A stretch of DNA of 64,000 nucleotides. Origin: Asterias amurensis. Taxonomy: Eukaryota; Echinodermata; Asteroidea; Forcipulatida; Asteriidae. The DNA is taken from contig NC_092669.1 of NCBI RefSeq assembly GCF_032118995.1, forward strand, positions 682,001 through 746,000. Reading direction: 5' to 3'. Shown here one piece after another: positions 52,206 through 63,037 of the stretch (positions are counted from its first letter, which is position 1; every line of letters begins with the position of its first letter). Both the position numbers and the translations under genes were made by a program. The notes below the pieces were generated by a model. That model was not told the DNA's origin and ran no database searches. It saw only the letters and a list, made by a program, of their open reading frames with translations.

Positions 52206-52445
52206 CCCAACAATTTCATAGACCTGTTAAGCACAAACATTTGCTTTGCAAGAAAATCTTCCTTGATAAAAGAAAAACAGGATTGCCAACCAAGTTCCAT
52301 TTTTTGCATATTATTGTATATTCCTTTGCAAAATCACATGGAAATTTGGTTGGTAATCCTGTTTTTATCAAGGGTGAAATTTTATGCTAAGCAATTTAAG
52401 CAATGTTTTGTGCTTAGCACTAAGCAGCCCTATAAAATTGGGCCC
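52203..52445. mobile_element. MITE, family eta (copy B)
   Basis: Counterpart of 44,516-44,736. It keeps internal sequence (GGATTGCCAACCAAGTTCC) that copy A has partly lost. Confidence 0.85.
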
Positions 52446-52624
52446 TGATGCCCCAGGTATCAGGTGGTTGTCTTAAGTAATAATTAAATAATTAAATCAA
52501 TGTATAAATTAAAGAAATAAAAAATGTCAATCAATTAAAAAAAAATAAAAAATTAAGGTCACTTTAGAGTAACCAGAGGATGTCAATCAATGCTGTAGTT
52601 TTCCAGTAAAAGGGTTAAAACAAC

Positions 52625-53510
52625 CAAATCAAAACAAATTAAAGGTTCTTTATTTGTATTCCAAAATTATTTTTTATTCCCATGTTCTGAAAAGGCACTG
52701 TTGTGATATAACTTACGAAGAACTTGTACAAGTCGACACTCTTGTTTATTCATAATTATGCTAGTAAGTCACACATTGAGTTTTCTACAGTTACCTCAAT
52801 AAACCATTGTGTTTCAACTTATAACAACAAGTCTCCAACCTTGTAACTGTATAGTATTACAACATGGTTACGGAAGTGTACTGCCGTAGTCAGATTCCTT
52901 TATTTACCCAGGGTGAGCCAAATCAGTAAAAAACTGGTTTCCATTTGGGCCCTGCGAACAAACTAACATGTTAAAAGTAAACATAAAATCACAAGATAAA
53001 ATTACGATATAAAAATTACGTAAAATATTTAAGAATGTTACGGAAAATTAAAAGCAATATTAACAAAAAGACTTTAAAAAAAAATAATACAAGAGTAAAT
53101 TTTATAAACTGTCACAGAAGATGATAAAATGATAATGTACAATAATACAAGGCTGGAAAAACTGCTAAGAAGTACAAAAAAGCGACTCACAATATGTACA
53201 GAGTATAAATTAAGCGATTAAGAAATCAAAAAGCTCGGTTTTAAAAACAGAGAGGGACTCAATTTTCCTCAGACTAATTGGCAGATCGTTCCACATTTTG
53301 GCCCCAGAAAAGGCAAAGCTTGAGCACAAGCTTTCTGTCTTTGCCATGGGAACTCTCAGAGTAAGGTTGTCATTTTGTCGAGTGGAACGGCTGTTCGTGA
53401 AATGGCTGAATAGTTTTGCCATGTACTCTTGGCATAGATGATGAATGCATTTCTATGCGTTGTATCGGCTCCCCAAACCGTACAATAGACTCGGTAACAA
53501 AAAGTTTTAA
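52625..53510 (-). mobile_element. LINE 3' fragment (copy B)
   Basis: Same dead LINE as in copy A. Here the usual LINE end is intact on the minus strand: GGGCCCAAATGGAAACCAGT followed by ACCCTGGGTAAATAAAGGAA. The polymerase C-terminal frame ends at 53,219. A 145-bp stretch of coding sequence is missing. No beta MITE is inserted. Confidence 0.75.
52699..52864. other. Possible solo LTR-like fossil
   Basis: A 166-bp segment beginning TGTTGT and ending ACAACA contains AATAAA and is followed by TGGTTACGGAAG, which resembles a primer-binding site. No target duplication is clear and no element body is present. If real it is an old broken remnant; it could equally be ordinary flanking sequence. Confidence 0.2.
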
Positions 53511-53742
53511 CCAACGTATGCATATGCGATCGTCTCTGGGGGGAAAAAACCTTTCGGTGGACATAAAATGACTGTACATCATACCGAATATCAGTAACAA
53601 GCAATATGCAACAAATGGAAATTTGGTTGGTAATCCTGTTTTTATCTAAGAAGAAATTTCATGCTAAGCAAATTTTTGTGCTTAGCAGCTCTATGAAATT
53701 GGGCCCAGATCTACTTGTTCTATTCTAAACAAACATAGTCAA

Positions 53743-54107
53743 TTAATAAACTGGACACTATTGCAGTATTGGTAATTACTCAAAATAATTGTTAGCATCA
53801 AAACCTTCTTGGTAACGAGCAATGGAGAGCTGTTTATAGTAATGGTTTAAAACTTTGTGATACGGCTGCCTCTGAAGTAACATAATTTTTGAGAAAGAAG
53901 TAATTTTCACTAAAATATTTGAATTGAATTTGAGAACTCAGTCTCGAATTCAAGCATTTGAAAGCACACTTGCTTGTGTGACAATGGTGTATTTCCTACC
54001 ATTGGTCTCTCGCAACTTCGATGACCAATTGAGTCTAAATTTTCATCAGTTTTGTTCGTTATTGTATGCAAATGTTGAGATATAACAAAGGTGTCCAGTG
54101 CCTTTAA
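53743..54107. mobile_element. MITE, family alpha, damaged left end (copy B)
   Basis: Counterpart of 46,321-46,685. A second, diverged alpha copy follows at about 54,178-54,565, and an eroded beta copy from TTAA at 54,985-54,988. Confidence 0.75.
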
Positions 54108-54565
54108 AAAAAAAATTGAACACTTAACTATTGAAAATTATATTCCCTGTAACAACTGATCTATTCTAAACAGGCACAATTGGTAAATGGTAGTTACTCA
54201 AAATAATTATTAGCATCAAAACCTACCTGGTAACGAGTAATGGGGAGATGTTGATAGTATGACACATTGTGAGAAACGGCTCCTGCTGAAGCAACATAGT
54301 TTTTGAAATAGAAGTAATTCTCACTAAAATATTTGAATTAAATTTGAGACCTCAGCTGAGGTCTAGAACTCAAGCATTTGAAAGCACACTTGTGCAACAA
54401 TGGTGTTTTTTCCTTCCATTATTCTCTTGCTACTTCGACGACCAATTGAGTCTAAATTTACCCCTTTTTTTGTTATTTTATGCATACATGTACATGTACA
54501 TGTATACAGGTATGTTGAGATACATCAAGTGAAAATACAATACCGAAGGTGTCCAGTGGCTTCAA

Positions 54566-55214
54566 AATAAAAATTATGAACACATAATTATTAAGAATTA
54601 TATTCACTGGGACACCTAATGTTCTTGTTCTATATATTCTAAACATACATAGTCAATTAAAATAAAATTTATGGTTACAAAACTAATGAGAAGTCTATTC
54701 CCTGTGACACCAGTTCTACTTTTTCATAATTCTAAAAATAGTTAGGCAATTAAAATAAAAACAATTGGTTACAAGATTATTAGAATTTTATTCCCTAGAA
54801 CAACGGATGTACTTGTTCTGTTCTGTTCTAAACCAGTCATCTAAGGGAAGCTTTCTACTATCATTATCTTCAAACTGTGTGGGTTTAATGTATATCTTTC
54901 CTACAAAAAGTACCCAGACCCTTGTTCAGTCACAAGTTGACTGACCCCATACTGGATATCATTGATTGGGTCTGCAATCTAAGCTTAAAGGGTTACGTTG
55001 CCTTGGATTGGGCGAGTTGGCGCTTGAAGGCGCTTGAAACCGTTTATGAAAACATGCCTCAAAGTTGCATGGTGTTCCTTAATACAACACGTGAACTAAC
55101 ACATTCAGCCGTTTTGTAGTTAAAAAAGTAACAGGAAAACCACGCCATTTCCTTGCATACTTCATCCGTGTTCCCAAGTTTCGTTGAGCATACTGCTTAG
55201 TTAGAACGGATCAT
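54566..55214. other. ZNF3 3' flank
   Basis: Counterpart of 47,141-47,789: part of a gamma element at about 54,843-54,920 and an eroded beta element. No gene. Confidence 0.5.
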
Positions 55215-56510
55215 TTAATTATTTTCCTGCGGTCGATGCTCACGCTGCTGATGGCCGGTCAGAGAACGTTTGTGAGAAAAAGCTTTTCCACAAATGAGAC
55301 AGAGATATGGTTTTTCCCCAGTGTGGACCCGCTGATGACTAGTTAAATTAGTTTTCTGAAAGAAAGATTTTCCGCAAATATCACAAACAAATGGTGTCTC
55401 TCCAGTGTGTATTAGGTTATGGGCTTGCAAGTGAGATTTTCGTGAAAATGCTTTTCCGCAAATGTCACAAACAAATGGTCTCACTCCAGTGTGGATTCTC
55501 AGGTGGCCATATAGGGAATTTTGAATCGAAAATGCTTTTCCACAAATGTGGCAAACAAATGGTTTCTCTCCAGTGTGGACTCTCTGGTGGCCATATAGGG
55601 AATTTTGAATCGAAAATGCTTTTCCACAAATGTGGCAAACAAATGGTTTCTCTCCAAAGTGGATTCTCTGGTGTCCAGCAAAGTTGATTTGATTTGAAAG
55701 TTGAGTTGATTGTCCACAAACTCCATGTTTCTCTCCAGTGTGAACTCTTAAGTGAGTCCTTAAATTGCTTTTTTGAGCAAATGCTTTTTCACAAATGTCA
55801 CAAACAAATGGTTTCTCTCCAGTGTGGACACGCAGATGCAAACCCAATTGTTGTTTTGAAGGAAATGCTCTTCCACAAATCTCACAAAGAAATGGTTTCT
55901 CTCCAGTGTGGACCAGCTGATGGCGTGCCAGTGACGATTTATGAGAGAAAGCTTCTCCACAAATATCACAAACAAACGGTTTCTCTCCAGTGTGGACACG
56001 CTGATGATCTATCAGTGAACGCCTATACGAATACGATCTTCCGCACAATTCACAAACACATGGTCTTTCCCCGGTGTGGACACGCTTATGGACAGTCAGG
56101 TTAAACTTTTGTGAAAAAGCTTTTCCACAAATATCACAAACGAATGGTTTCTCTCCAGTGTGGGTACGCTTATGAACAGTCAGGTTAATTTTTTGTGTGT
56201 AGGCATGTCCACAAATTTCACAAACAAATGGTCTTTCTCCGGTGTGGATACGCGTATGAACAGTCAGGTTATTTTTGTGTGTGTAGGCATTTCCACAAAT
56301 GTCACAAACAAACGGTTTCTCGCCAGGTTGGGTACGCTGATGGCCAGTCTGGGGAAGTGTCCGTGAGCAGGATTTTCCAAAAGTTTCACAAACAATTGAT
56401 TTTTCTCCAGTGTGGACTCTTTGGTGCTTTCTTAGTTTGTGTTTTTGAGAGAACGACTTGCTACACACATCACATACAAATTCAAATGTCTTCTTCCGCT
56501 CACAATTCAT
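55215..56510 (-). CDS. C2H2 zinc-finger protein ZNF3, 15 fingers
   Basis: 431 aa from the ATG at 56,510; tandem sister of ZNF2. The finger order equals ZNF2 without the 7-8 pair. Finger 2 (CETFGK) and finger 10 (VCGQSTQLSNQ) are damaged in both sisters, so they were lost before the duplication. The CDIS defect of ZNF2 finger 7 has no counterpart here. Differences elsewhere are few (for example AYTHKNNLTVH against AYTHKSNLTVH). Stop and C-terminus (EHRPQENN) are shared. Predicted nuclear DNA-binding protein. Confidence 0.9.
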   Translation of the reverse strand: MNCERKKTFEFVCDVCSKSFSQKHKLRKHQRVHTGEKSIVCETFGKSCSRTLPQTGHQRTQPGEKPFVCDICGNAYTHKNNLTVHTRIHTGERPFVCEICGHAYTQKINLTVHKRTHTGEKPFVCDICGKAFSQKFNLTVHKRVHTGERPCVCELCGRSYSYRRSLIDHQRVHTGEKPFVCDICGEAFSHKSSLARHQLVHTGEKPFLCEICGRAFPSKQQLGLHLRVHTGEKPFVCDICEKAFAQKSNLRTHLRVHTGEKHGVCGQSTQLSNQINFAGHQRIHFGEKPFVCHICGKAFSIQNSLYGHQRVHTGEKPFVCHICGKAFSIQNSLYGHLRIHTGVRPFVCDICGKAFSRKSHLQAHNLIHTGETPFVCDICGKSFFQKTNLTSHQRVHTGEKPYLCLICGKAFSHKRSLTGHQQREHRPQENN

Positions 56511-57420
56511 GTTCAAAAGTTATTTTAAAACATCATTGCCAACATCACAAATAAACAGTTTCCCCTCCTCCGTGCGAGTTTGATTTATGATTTAATTTAC
56601 ATCAGTGTCTTTAAGTTCACAGTGGTTGATGACTTTAAAGTCGCAGTGTTACATCACTCATCTGCAGAGAAGGCAGAAACAAAACGTGAATTTTTCTACT
56701 AATGATTTAATATTATTATTTTTATTATTATTATTATTACTCAAATGACTTTAGTATAGGCTTTTGAAATCAATCAATTAATCAGTCAAAGGTCAGATGC
56801 TGGAGAACTACTTCTAGCTTAGAAACTATAAGCTCACCCTTTCTAGAAGTATTGCAGAACAGTTAAAAATACCACTTGATCATCTGAGTTTTTCCATAAA
56901 AAAGAAAAGGATGAGGGCATGTTTTTGTTTTTTCTTTTTTCTTTCAAAGGTGGCCGCCAAGCATTTTTATTCGAACTTGCCACCAATTATTCCGTTTAAA
57001 ATCACCACTTACTTTATGTAGTTTGTAAAAGATTAGTAAGTTGAATGAAAAATGAACGTAAAATTTTTTTTTTTTGAAAACAAAATGTAAAATAAAAAAA
57101 TAATTAAACAAAGGATGCGGCCTCAAAATAGGATGAGGGAGGGGACGATTAACTTTTGGCCTTATTAAAGCATTTATAACATAAAAGCTCTCTCCAATGG
57201 TTTTTGTTTCGTTTAAATTAGTTGACAGAAATTAACTTTTTTTTTTCACATACCTGCCATACCACATCTTGCCTTTATTAATAAATGTTCTCCCGCAGAT
57301 TTCGTTGGTACACCACCCATTCCAAAGATTACACACAACCAATGACTCGACTACAATGTACAATAGGCCTATACACATATATCACAATCCCCTGTTGGGC
57401 TTCCCACAACACACTGCATG
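56511..57420. other. ZNF3 upstream region
   Basis: Includes (ATT)n at about 56,712-56,738, a micro-MITE relative at 56,811-56,856 and the empty TTAA site at 57,213-57,216. Candidate own promoter of ZNF3; no motif is decisive. Confidence 0.4.
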
Positions 57421-57805
57421 TTAAAGGCAGTGGGCACTATTGGTAATTGTCAAAGACTAGCCTTCACAGTTGGTGCTCAACACATGCATAAAATAACTAA
57501 TCTGTGAAAATTTGAGCTCAATCGGTCATCGAAGTTGCGAGATAATAATGAAAGAAAAAAAACACCATTGTCACACAAAGTTGTGTGCGTTTAGATGGTT
57601 GATTTCGAGACCTCAAGTTCTAAATCTGAGGTCTCGAAATCAAATTCGTGGAAAATTACTTCTTTTTCGAAAACTATGGCACTTCAGAGGGAGCCGTTTC
57701 TCACAATGTTTTATACCATCAACATCTCCCCATTACTCGTCATCAAGAAAGGTTTTATGCTAATAGTTATTTTGAGTAATTACCAATAGTGTCCACTGCC
57801 TTTAA
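57421..57805. mobile_element. MITE, family alpha, complete, at the duplication end
   Basis: TTAA at 57,421-57,424 and 57,802-57,805 around 377 bp. The arms carry GAGACCTCAAGTTCTAAATC and GATTTCGAGACCTC mirrored about the centre. It supplied the right breakpoint of the tandem duplication. Confidence 0.92.
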
Positions 57806-57834
57806 CTACCTCCCCATGTGTAAACAAAGTAGAC

Positions 57835-58760
57835 AAAGCCAAGTTTGCTTGGTAAGGCACAATTCTATGCTTTTTACGGATGACTAGTCGTCACAGCTGC
57901 AGACATAAACGCACTCACCTGTGACCCAGGGTACAGATCAGTGTATTTTTGATCCCATTTTGCATAATAATAACGGAGCTTATAACGTGAACCAGCAAGG
58001 GCAAGGTGGTTTTTTTTTTACGGATGACTAGTCGTCACAGCTGCAGACAAAAACCCACTCACCTGACCCAGATTAGTGTATTTTTGATCCAATTTTTAAT
58101 AATAATCCACCGTTAGAGTGAACCAAGGGCAAGATGGGTTTTTTTTTACGGATGACGTGTCGTCACATCTGCAGACAAAAACCCACTCACTCGACCCAGG
58201 ATTGAAAATTAAAATCAGTGGATTGGATCCAAGAGTGAGTAAACAACGGCTAACGTACTTCTAGAAACTATGTTAAAGGAACACGTTGCCTTGGATCGGA
58301 CGAGTTGGTCTATAAAAAGTGTTTGTAACCGTTTGTTATAAATTGCATATGGTTAGAAAGGTGTTTTAAAAGTAGAATACAATGGTCCACACAAATTTGC
58401 CTCGAAAATTGCGTGGTTTTCATTTTACTTTGCGAACTAACACGGTCGGCCATTTATTGGAGTCAAAAGTTTGACTCCCATAAATGGCCCACCGTGTTCG
58501 TCGACGAGGTCAAGGCAAAACCGTGCAATTACGAGGCATGTTTGTGTGGATCATTGTATTCTACTTTTAAAACACCTTTCCAACCATAATGCACTTTATA
58601 ACAAACGGTTACAAACGCTTTTCAAAGACCAACTCGACCGATCCAAGGCAACGTGTTCACAAAGGCTCCCTTGTGGCCATGAACCAAGGGCCAATTCTAT
58701 GCGTTTTATGGATGACTTGTCGTTGCAGCTAGCTGCAGACAAAAACACACTATATTATAT
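57835..58760. repeat. Tandem repeat, about 130-140-bp unit, four copies
   Basis: Units begin with TTTTTACGGATGACTAGTCG and contain CACAGCTGCAGACAAAAACC and GAACCAAGGGCAAG. Starts are near 57,868, 58,012 and 58,142, with a fourth near 58,698 displaced by the beta MITE. It resembles a short satellite-like array. Confidence 0.8.
58273..58658. mobile_element. MITE, family beta, right end clipped
   Basis: Left TTAA (58,273-58,276) and AGGAACACGTTGCCTTGGAT. The arms mirror around AAAAGTTTGACTCCCATAAA. The right end stops at GGCAACGTGTTC without TTAA. It splits the tandem repeat array, and a half micro-MITE (TACTTCTAGAAACTATG) abuts its left side. Confidence 0.88.
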
Positions 58761-58817
58761 GGAAAAGAAAAGTCTCATTAAACCACCGTGTATACAGAGC
58801 CTTGGCCCAGTTTCAGC

Positions 58818-59080
58818 CATGCATTGTACACTTTCGGTAAACAGCATTGTCCAAGGCCCAAATTTCGTGTATCACAAATTATATATAAAATAACAAACCT
58901 GTGAAAATTTAGGCTCAATCAGTCATCGGAGTCGGGAGAAAATAACGGGAAAACCCACCCTTGTTTCCGCACGTTTCGCTGTGTCATGACATGTGTTTAC
59001 TATAAATCCGTAATTCTCGCTATCGAGAATTGATAATTGATAATTGTTTTAATGTTTTCGAGGTTGGGTAAAAAGTAATT
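58818..59080. mobile_element. MITE, family epsilon, partial
   Basis: Matches 4,296-4,500: GTACACTTTCGGTAAACAG, TGAAAATTTAGGCTCAATC and ATCCGTAATTCTCGCTA follow in order. The right part is missing. Confidence 0.7.
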
Positions 59081-59400
59081 TATTAGTGAATGAGGCTCAG
59101 GCTAAAAGGCTATGGGGAAAACCTCACCACCCTCGATGTTGTCCTTTGTGTTTCCATCTTCTTGCTTGTTGTCAAGCCAGTCCCTTCCCTTCACCCCCCC
59201 CCCCCCTTTTTGTCCCCCTATTCGTTGTTTACCCCCTGCTTTTTTATGTATGCTTTCTAACCCTTTCATGTATTTCCACTTCACTGCTTATGTTTCACTT
59301 AGTTACCTGTTCATGTTTGTTGTGTTGTCATTTAGCCTTCGAGAAAGACTCTGCTAGGGTCGAAACGTCAGGCCATTAACTATTTTTTGCATAAATAAGA
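59081..59400. mobile_element. Probable retroelement 3' tail
   Basis: A C/T-rich tract, then TTCGAGAAAGACTCTGCTAG and GGTCGAAACGTCAGGCC. The same ending recurs at 23,876-23,925 and, reversed, at 30,625-30,660. Repeated 3' ends of this kind suit a LINE or Penelope-like element; the family is not established. Confidence 0.35.
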
Positions 59401-59485
59401 AGATAATACATTGTACAAAATGTCATACAAACACACGTAAAATACACACCGCTGCGCGCCTCACTAACAGCGTATTGCAATTATG

Positions 59486-59672
59486 TTGCACACTGTGTGC
59501 ATGGCCCAAGTGCGTAGGGCTGCTTAACGGGTAAGCAAATTTGTTTGCTTAAGCGTAAACCTATTTCACTAGCGGTTGCTAGCTTAAGCACGTAAACAAA
59601 CTGCGCGCGCAACATTTTAGATCGCTTGCTAAGGGGTGCACCCCACCAAATAGTCTCCCATAGCACACAGTG
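59486..59672. mobile_element. Small inverted-repeat element
   Basis: GCACACTGTGTGCATGGCCC on the left faces CTCCCATAGCACACAGTGC on the right, with GCTTAAGC-rich hairpins inside. Confidence 0.5.
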
Positions 59673-60087
59673 CAAAATGCTAAATATTCAAAAATACACG
59701 AAATTACTTTAAAGTCTCACAGCTTTTAACTTGAAATGGAAAATTATTGATTGACTCTTGAACTATTATTCTCTGCTCAATTTTATATGGGGAGTCCCTG
59801 GGCCCGTCGAGTTATTCTCCCTCCAAGTAGGTCTAGTTTTCAAAACGTCCGAGAATCAATCTTGAAAAATGTCCCTACACCTCTCAGCAAATAGGACCAT
59901 TTAGTTCATCAGGGCCTATGATTTTTGAGAAGTTGAAATTCCATTCAAAAGTTCTTAGTGTCCTATTATATGGGTAAAAACCAAAAATTAATATTCTTAG
60001 TGTCCCTTACTACTATAATAGTAAGTACACTTTCAATGAGTTCACAGCTAACAAATAGATCCATGGAAGAAATCATGCATGAAGAAA
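59673..60087. other. Gene-free stretch
   Basis: Short frames only; nothing recognised apart from a SINE-body fragment (GTAAAAACCAAAAATTAATA) near 59,971. Confidence 0.5.
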
Positions 60088-60477
60088 TTAAAGGAACACG
60101 TTGCCTTGGATCGGACGAGTTGGTCAAAACAAAAGCGTTTTTAACCGTTTTTTATATAATGCATATGGTTGAAAAGATGTTTTAAAAGTAGCATACAATG
60201 ATCCACACAAGTTTGCCTCGAAATTGCGTGGTTTTCCTTCTACTGTGCGAACTATCACCGTCGGCCATTTATGGGAGTCAAAATTTTGACCCCCATAAAT
60301 GGCCGACGTGTTAGTCGACGAGGTAAAAGGAAAACCACGCAATTTCGAGGCATGTTTGTGTGGATCATTGTATTCTACTTTTACAAAATCTTTCTACCCA
60401 TATGCATTTTATAAAAAACGGTTACAAACGTTTTTCAAAGACCAACTCGACCGATCCAAGGCAACGTGTTCCTTTAA
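60088..60477. mobile_element. Full hairpin MITE, family beta, complete
   Basis: 382 bp (60,092-60,473) between TTAA at 60,088-60,091 and 60,474-60,477, the same length as the copy at 45,257. Left AGGAACACGTTGCCTTGGAT, right CCAAGGCAACGTGTTCCT. Confidence 0.95.
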
Positions 60478-61916
60478 CTGACGACACAGTACAGAACGTC
60501 TCTAAAAAATGTAGTTGCGATAACGTAACCCTCCTCCCGACCTCTTCCCGCGTCGGGGGGAGGAGCTTTGATCGTGGCTTTTTAGTCGTAGCCGCTACAA
60601 ACAGCGCCCTCTTGTGATTAACCTTTGCAATTTAGCCGAGTATAATGTGGGGGCGTTTTTCGTGGCTGAGTTGCAGAAGAATAACCGCGATCTAAGACTT
60701 GATTCAAGTCTATAATAAATAAAAAGAAAATGGTGTAGTTATGCGAACGAAACGAAATGACATTTGACACATCAGGCCTACAACAGTCTGTGACAAGTAC
60801 ACACACTTTATTTGTAGATGAAAAAACAAAACAACAACGACCTTAGTATTAACTAATATTCTAGATGTGAATTTTGACATCTGCTTACTGCACGTCGTAC
60901 ATAAAACTCCTGTTTTGAAACAGCCCCTCTATTGTTCAGATTAAGCAAGTTAGGGGTGGGCGGGGCGGGGCGGTTACTACTGTCTGTAGAGGGGGGCTCC
61001 CTTTGGGGCCTTTTTGGTGTTTGGGGTGTGTATGTTAGAGCACCCCAAATTTAGGGGACCAGAGGGGATATCTCATAATTATCAACCCTTCACCAACCAC
61101 CAGGCATGTAACTTCATTAAGAGAGGACAGGGACATTTTCATTTTGCAACAAAGGGCAATTATGGTAGATATTAGTGTACTCTAAAGGAAATTTTAAACG
61201 GGCCCCTAAGCCAAGACATGTGCAACAAATGCCCTGGCCTCTGTGCCCATTTGACTGGGGCTGTGTACAAATTAAGCGGCTTTGGCTGCAAAAATTATTA
61301 TCTCAAACCATGGAGCAATGCTCCAAGCTCACACAAGCAATTTTTTATTTTTAGGCGCATGAAGGCGCTTTCAACTGTTAATCTTCTTGCATAACAGCTA
61401 CAGTTATAATTAGCAACTTTGACTAGCCGTATGGTGTGGTTTTTTTTTATCAACGGCCAATATATAATAATGACCAAGTCCCCCCCCCCCCCCCCCAATA
61501 TAAAAATCCTGGATCCACCTCAAGATTGAGCTAAATAACATTTGCCTAAAATATTGACATGAAAACAGTGTAGCCAGTTCTTCTGCCCCTAACTGCCCCC
61601 AGAAGAAAACAGGACTTTTACAAAACAAAATCCAAGCAACATTCTTCTTCTTCTGAGGTCTCAGTTTTAATTGTCTTTCCATGTTCTTATGAAAAGACAA
61701 TCTTTTGACAAAATTAGTTAATCTTTTCTAAACATTATTGTTGTTTATTGGTTTATTTAAGAAAAGAAAGCTTCGCAGCCTTAAGGAGTCTGAATTGAGT
61801 TTTATTTTAACATCAAAAAATGAAACAAAACAAGGGGGAAAGTACATACATTTGATAATCACTTTTAAAATAAATGACAATACAAACTTGTTGGTTTGAA
61901 GCCTATATCAACTCCA
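60478..61916. other. Gene-free stretch
   Basis: A GC-rich hairpin (CCTCCTCCCGAC / GTCGGGGGGAGG) at about 60,530-60,564, a CTCF-like GCGCCCTCTTGTG at 60,604-60,616, and a C-run at about 61,479-61,496. No exon seen. Confidence 0.5.
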
Positions 61917-62190
61917 GTGTAAACTAGACTTGTGTACAAGTCGTTAAAGGTCTGCCGCGGTGAGATAATTTAGTTGTGGCAGTGCTCTTGCGAGATCACT
62001 GCTCTCGTGGGAACAGCTGATTGTCGACTTCTACTCCCCATTTAATGGGACAGTAGTCGTGAGAGCAGTTGTCTCGCGGGGCAAGCAGTCTCCCGAGACA
62101 ACTGAGGAATCGCGAGGAGATTCTGAACAGAGTCGGAACGATATCACCGCGACAGACATTTAATGACTTGTCCACAAGTCTAGTGTGAAC
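61917..62190. mobile_element. hAT-type MITE inserted in a zinc-finger relic
   Basis: 258 bp (61,925-62,182). The termini TAGACTTGTGTACAAGTC and GACTTGTCCACAAGTCTA are inverted. Direct repeats GTGTAAAC (61,917-61,924) and GTGTGAAC (62,183-62,190) fit an 8-bp hAT-type duplication with T at position 2 and A at position 7. Non-coding. Confidence 0.75.
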
Positions 62191-62500
62191 TGGCTGGTGG
62201 ATAGTCAGTTAAAGTGGTCAAGTGACACAAACACATGCTTTCTCCTCCTCGCAGTGGACTGTTTGGCGCCCTCTAAATCTCTTTTTATGGACTCTCTGAT
62301 GTATATTTATAAATACCTTTTTGAGAAAATGATTTGCCACAAATGTCACGATTTAAAGCTCTTTCCCTTTGATGAGTTTCTAAAGATTTGCAAGGATGTA
62401 TACGAAAAACTGTTTTACATGCCAACAATGGTTTGTGCCCAGAGTGCACAAGTAAATCAATTCTTTGTTCTTAAAGGTGGACACACTCTGGTCATTTAAC
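62183..62500 (-). pseudogene. Decayed C2H2 zinc-finger exon
   Basis: Read on the minus strand, finger pieces remain in order: a linker-like HSGHKPLLACKT, SLETHQRERALNR, then DICGKSFSQKGIYKYTSES and a final linker beside the hAT MITE. Ligand residues are missing in each finger, and at least two frames are needed, so it cannot make a working protein. A last piece (ACTCCAGTG) sits left of the MITE near 61,911. It is probably the eroded end of a neighbour or ancestor of ZNF4. Confidence 0.7.
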
Positions 62501-62655
62501 GGACAGCTTTTTCAAGAGTTTGCTTTACTGAAATCAACGCAAACTACAGTAGTTTGTGTTCAGTGTGGATGAGTTAATACTGCTGGTGCTGGCACAGTGT
62601 TTGCATCAGAGTGATGTCACGAGAACATGTTCTCTCAAGTGAAAACAAGCTGATT

Positions 62656-63037
62656 TTAAAGGAACACGTTGCCTTGGATCGGACGAGTTGGTCTATAAAA
62701 AGCGTTTATAACCGTTTGTTTTAAAATGCATATTAGTTAAAAAGATATAGTTTTTAAAAGTAGAATATAATGATCCACCCAAGTATCGCTCAAAATTGCA
62801 CGGTTTTCTTTTTACTTTGCGATCCAACACAGTTGGCCATTTATAAATTTGACTCCCATAAATGACTGACCGTGTTAGTCGACGAAGTAAGGAAAACCGT
62901 GCAATTTCCAGGCATGTTTGTAAGGATCATTGTATTCTACTTTGATAACATCTTTCTACCCATATGCATTTTTTTTAAACGATACAAACGCTTTTCAAAG
63001 ACCAACTCGACAGATCCAAGGCAACGTGTTCCTTTAA
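62656..63037. mobile_element. Full hairpin MITE, family beta, in ZNF4 3' flank
   Basis: 374 bp (62,660-63,033) between TTAA at 62,656-62,659 and 63,034-63,037. Outside the TTAAs lie two versions of one sequence (62,573-62,655 and 63,038-63,131), both with CACAGTGTTTGCA and CTCAAGTGAAAACAAGCTGA. The element therefore sits at the joint of a small tandem duplication. Confidence 0.9.

Larger units (their letters stand above)
50767..57790. repeat. Tandem duplication, copy B
   Basis: Second copy of 43,076-50,766. Relative to copy A it lacks the beta insert, the gamma insert, a 145-bp LINE stretch (A 45,882-46,026) and two zinc fingers. It keeps about 260 bp of LINE tail and older sequence (52,684-52,945) that A has lost. 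Because the complete alpha MITE and unique flank continue on the right, B carries the original right boundary. Confidence 0.94.

Noticed and set aside
59086-59379. Proline- and cysteine-rich 97-codon frame
   Set aside because: It comes from a C/T-rich tract at the 3' tail of a retroelement; low complexity explains the open frame.
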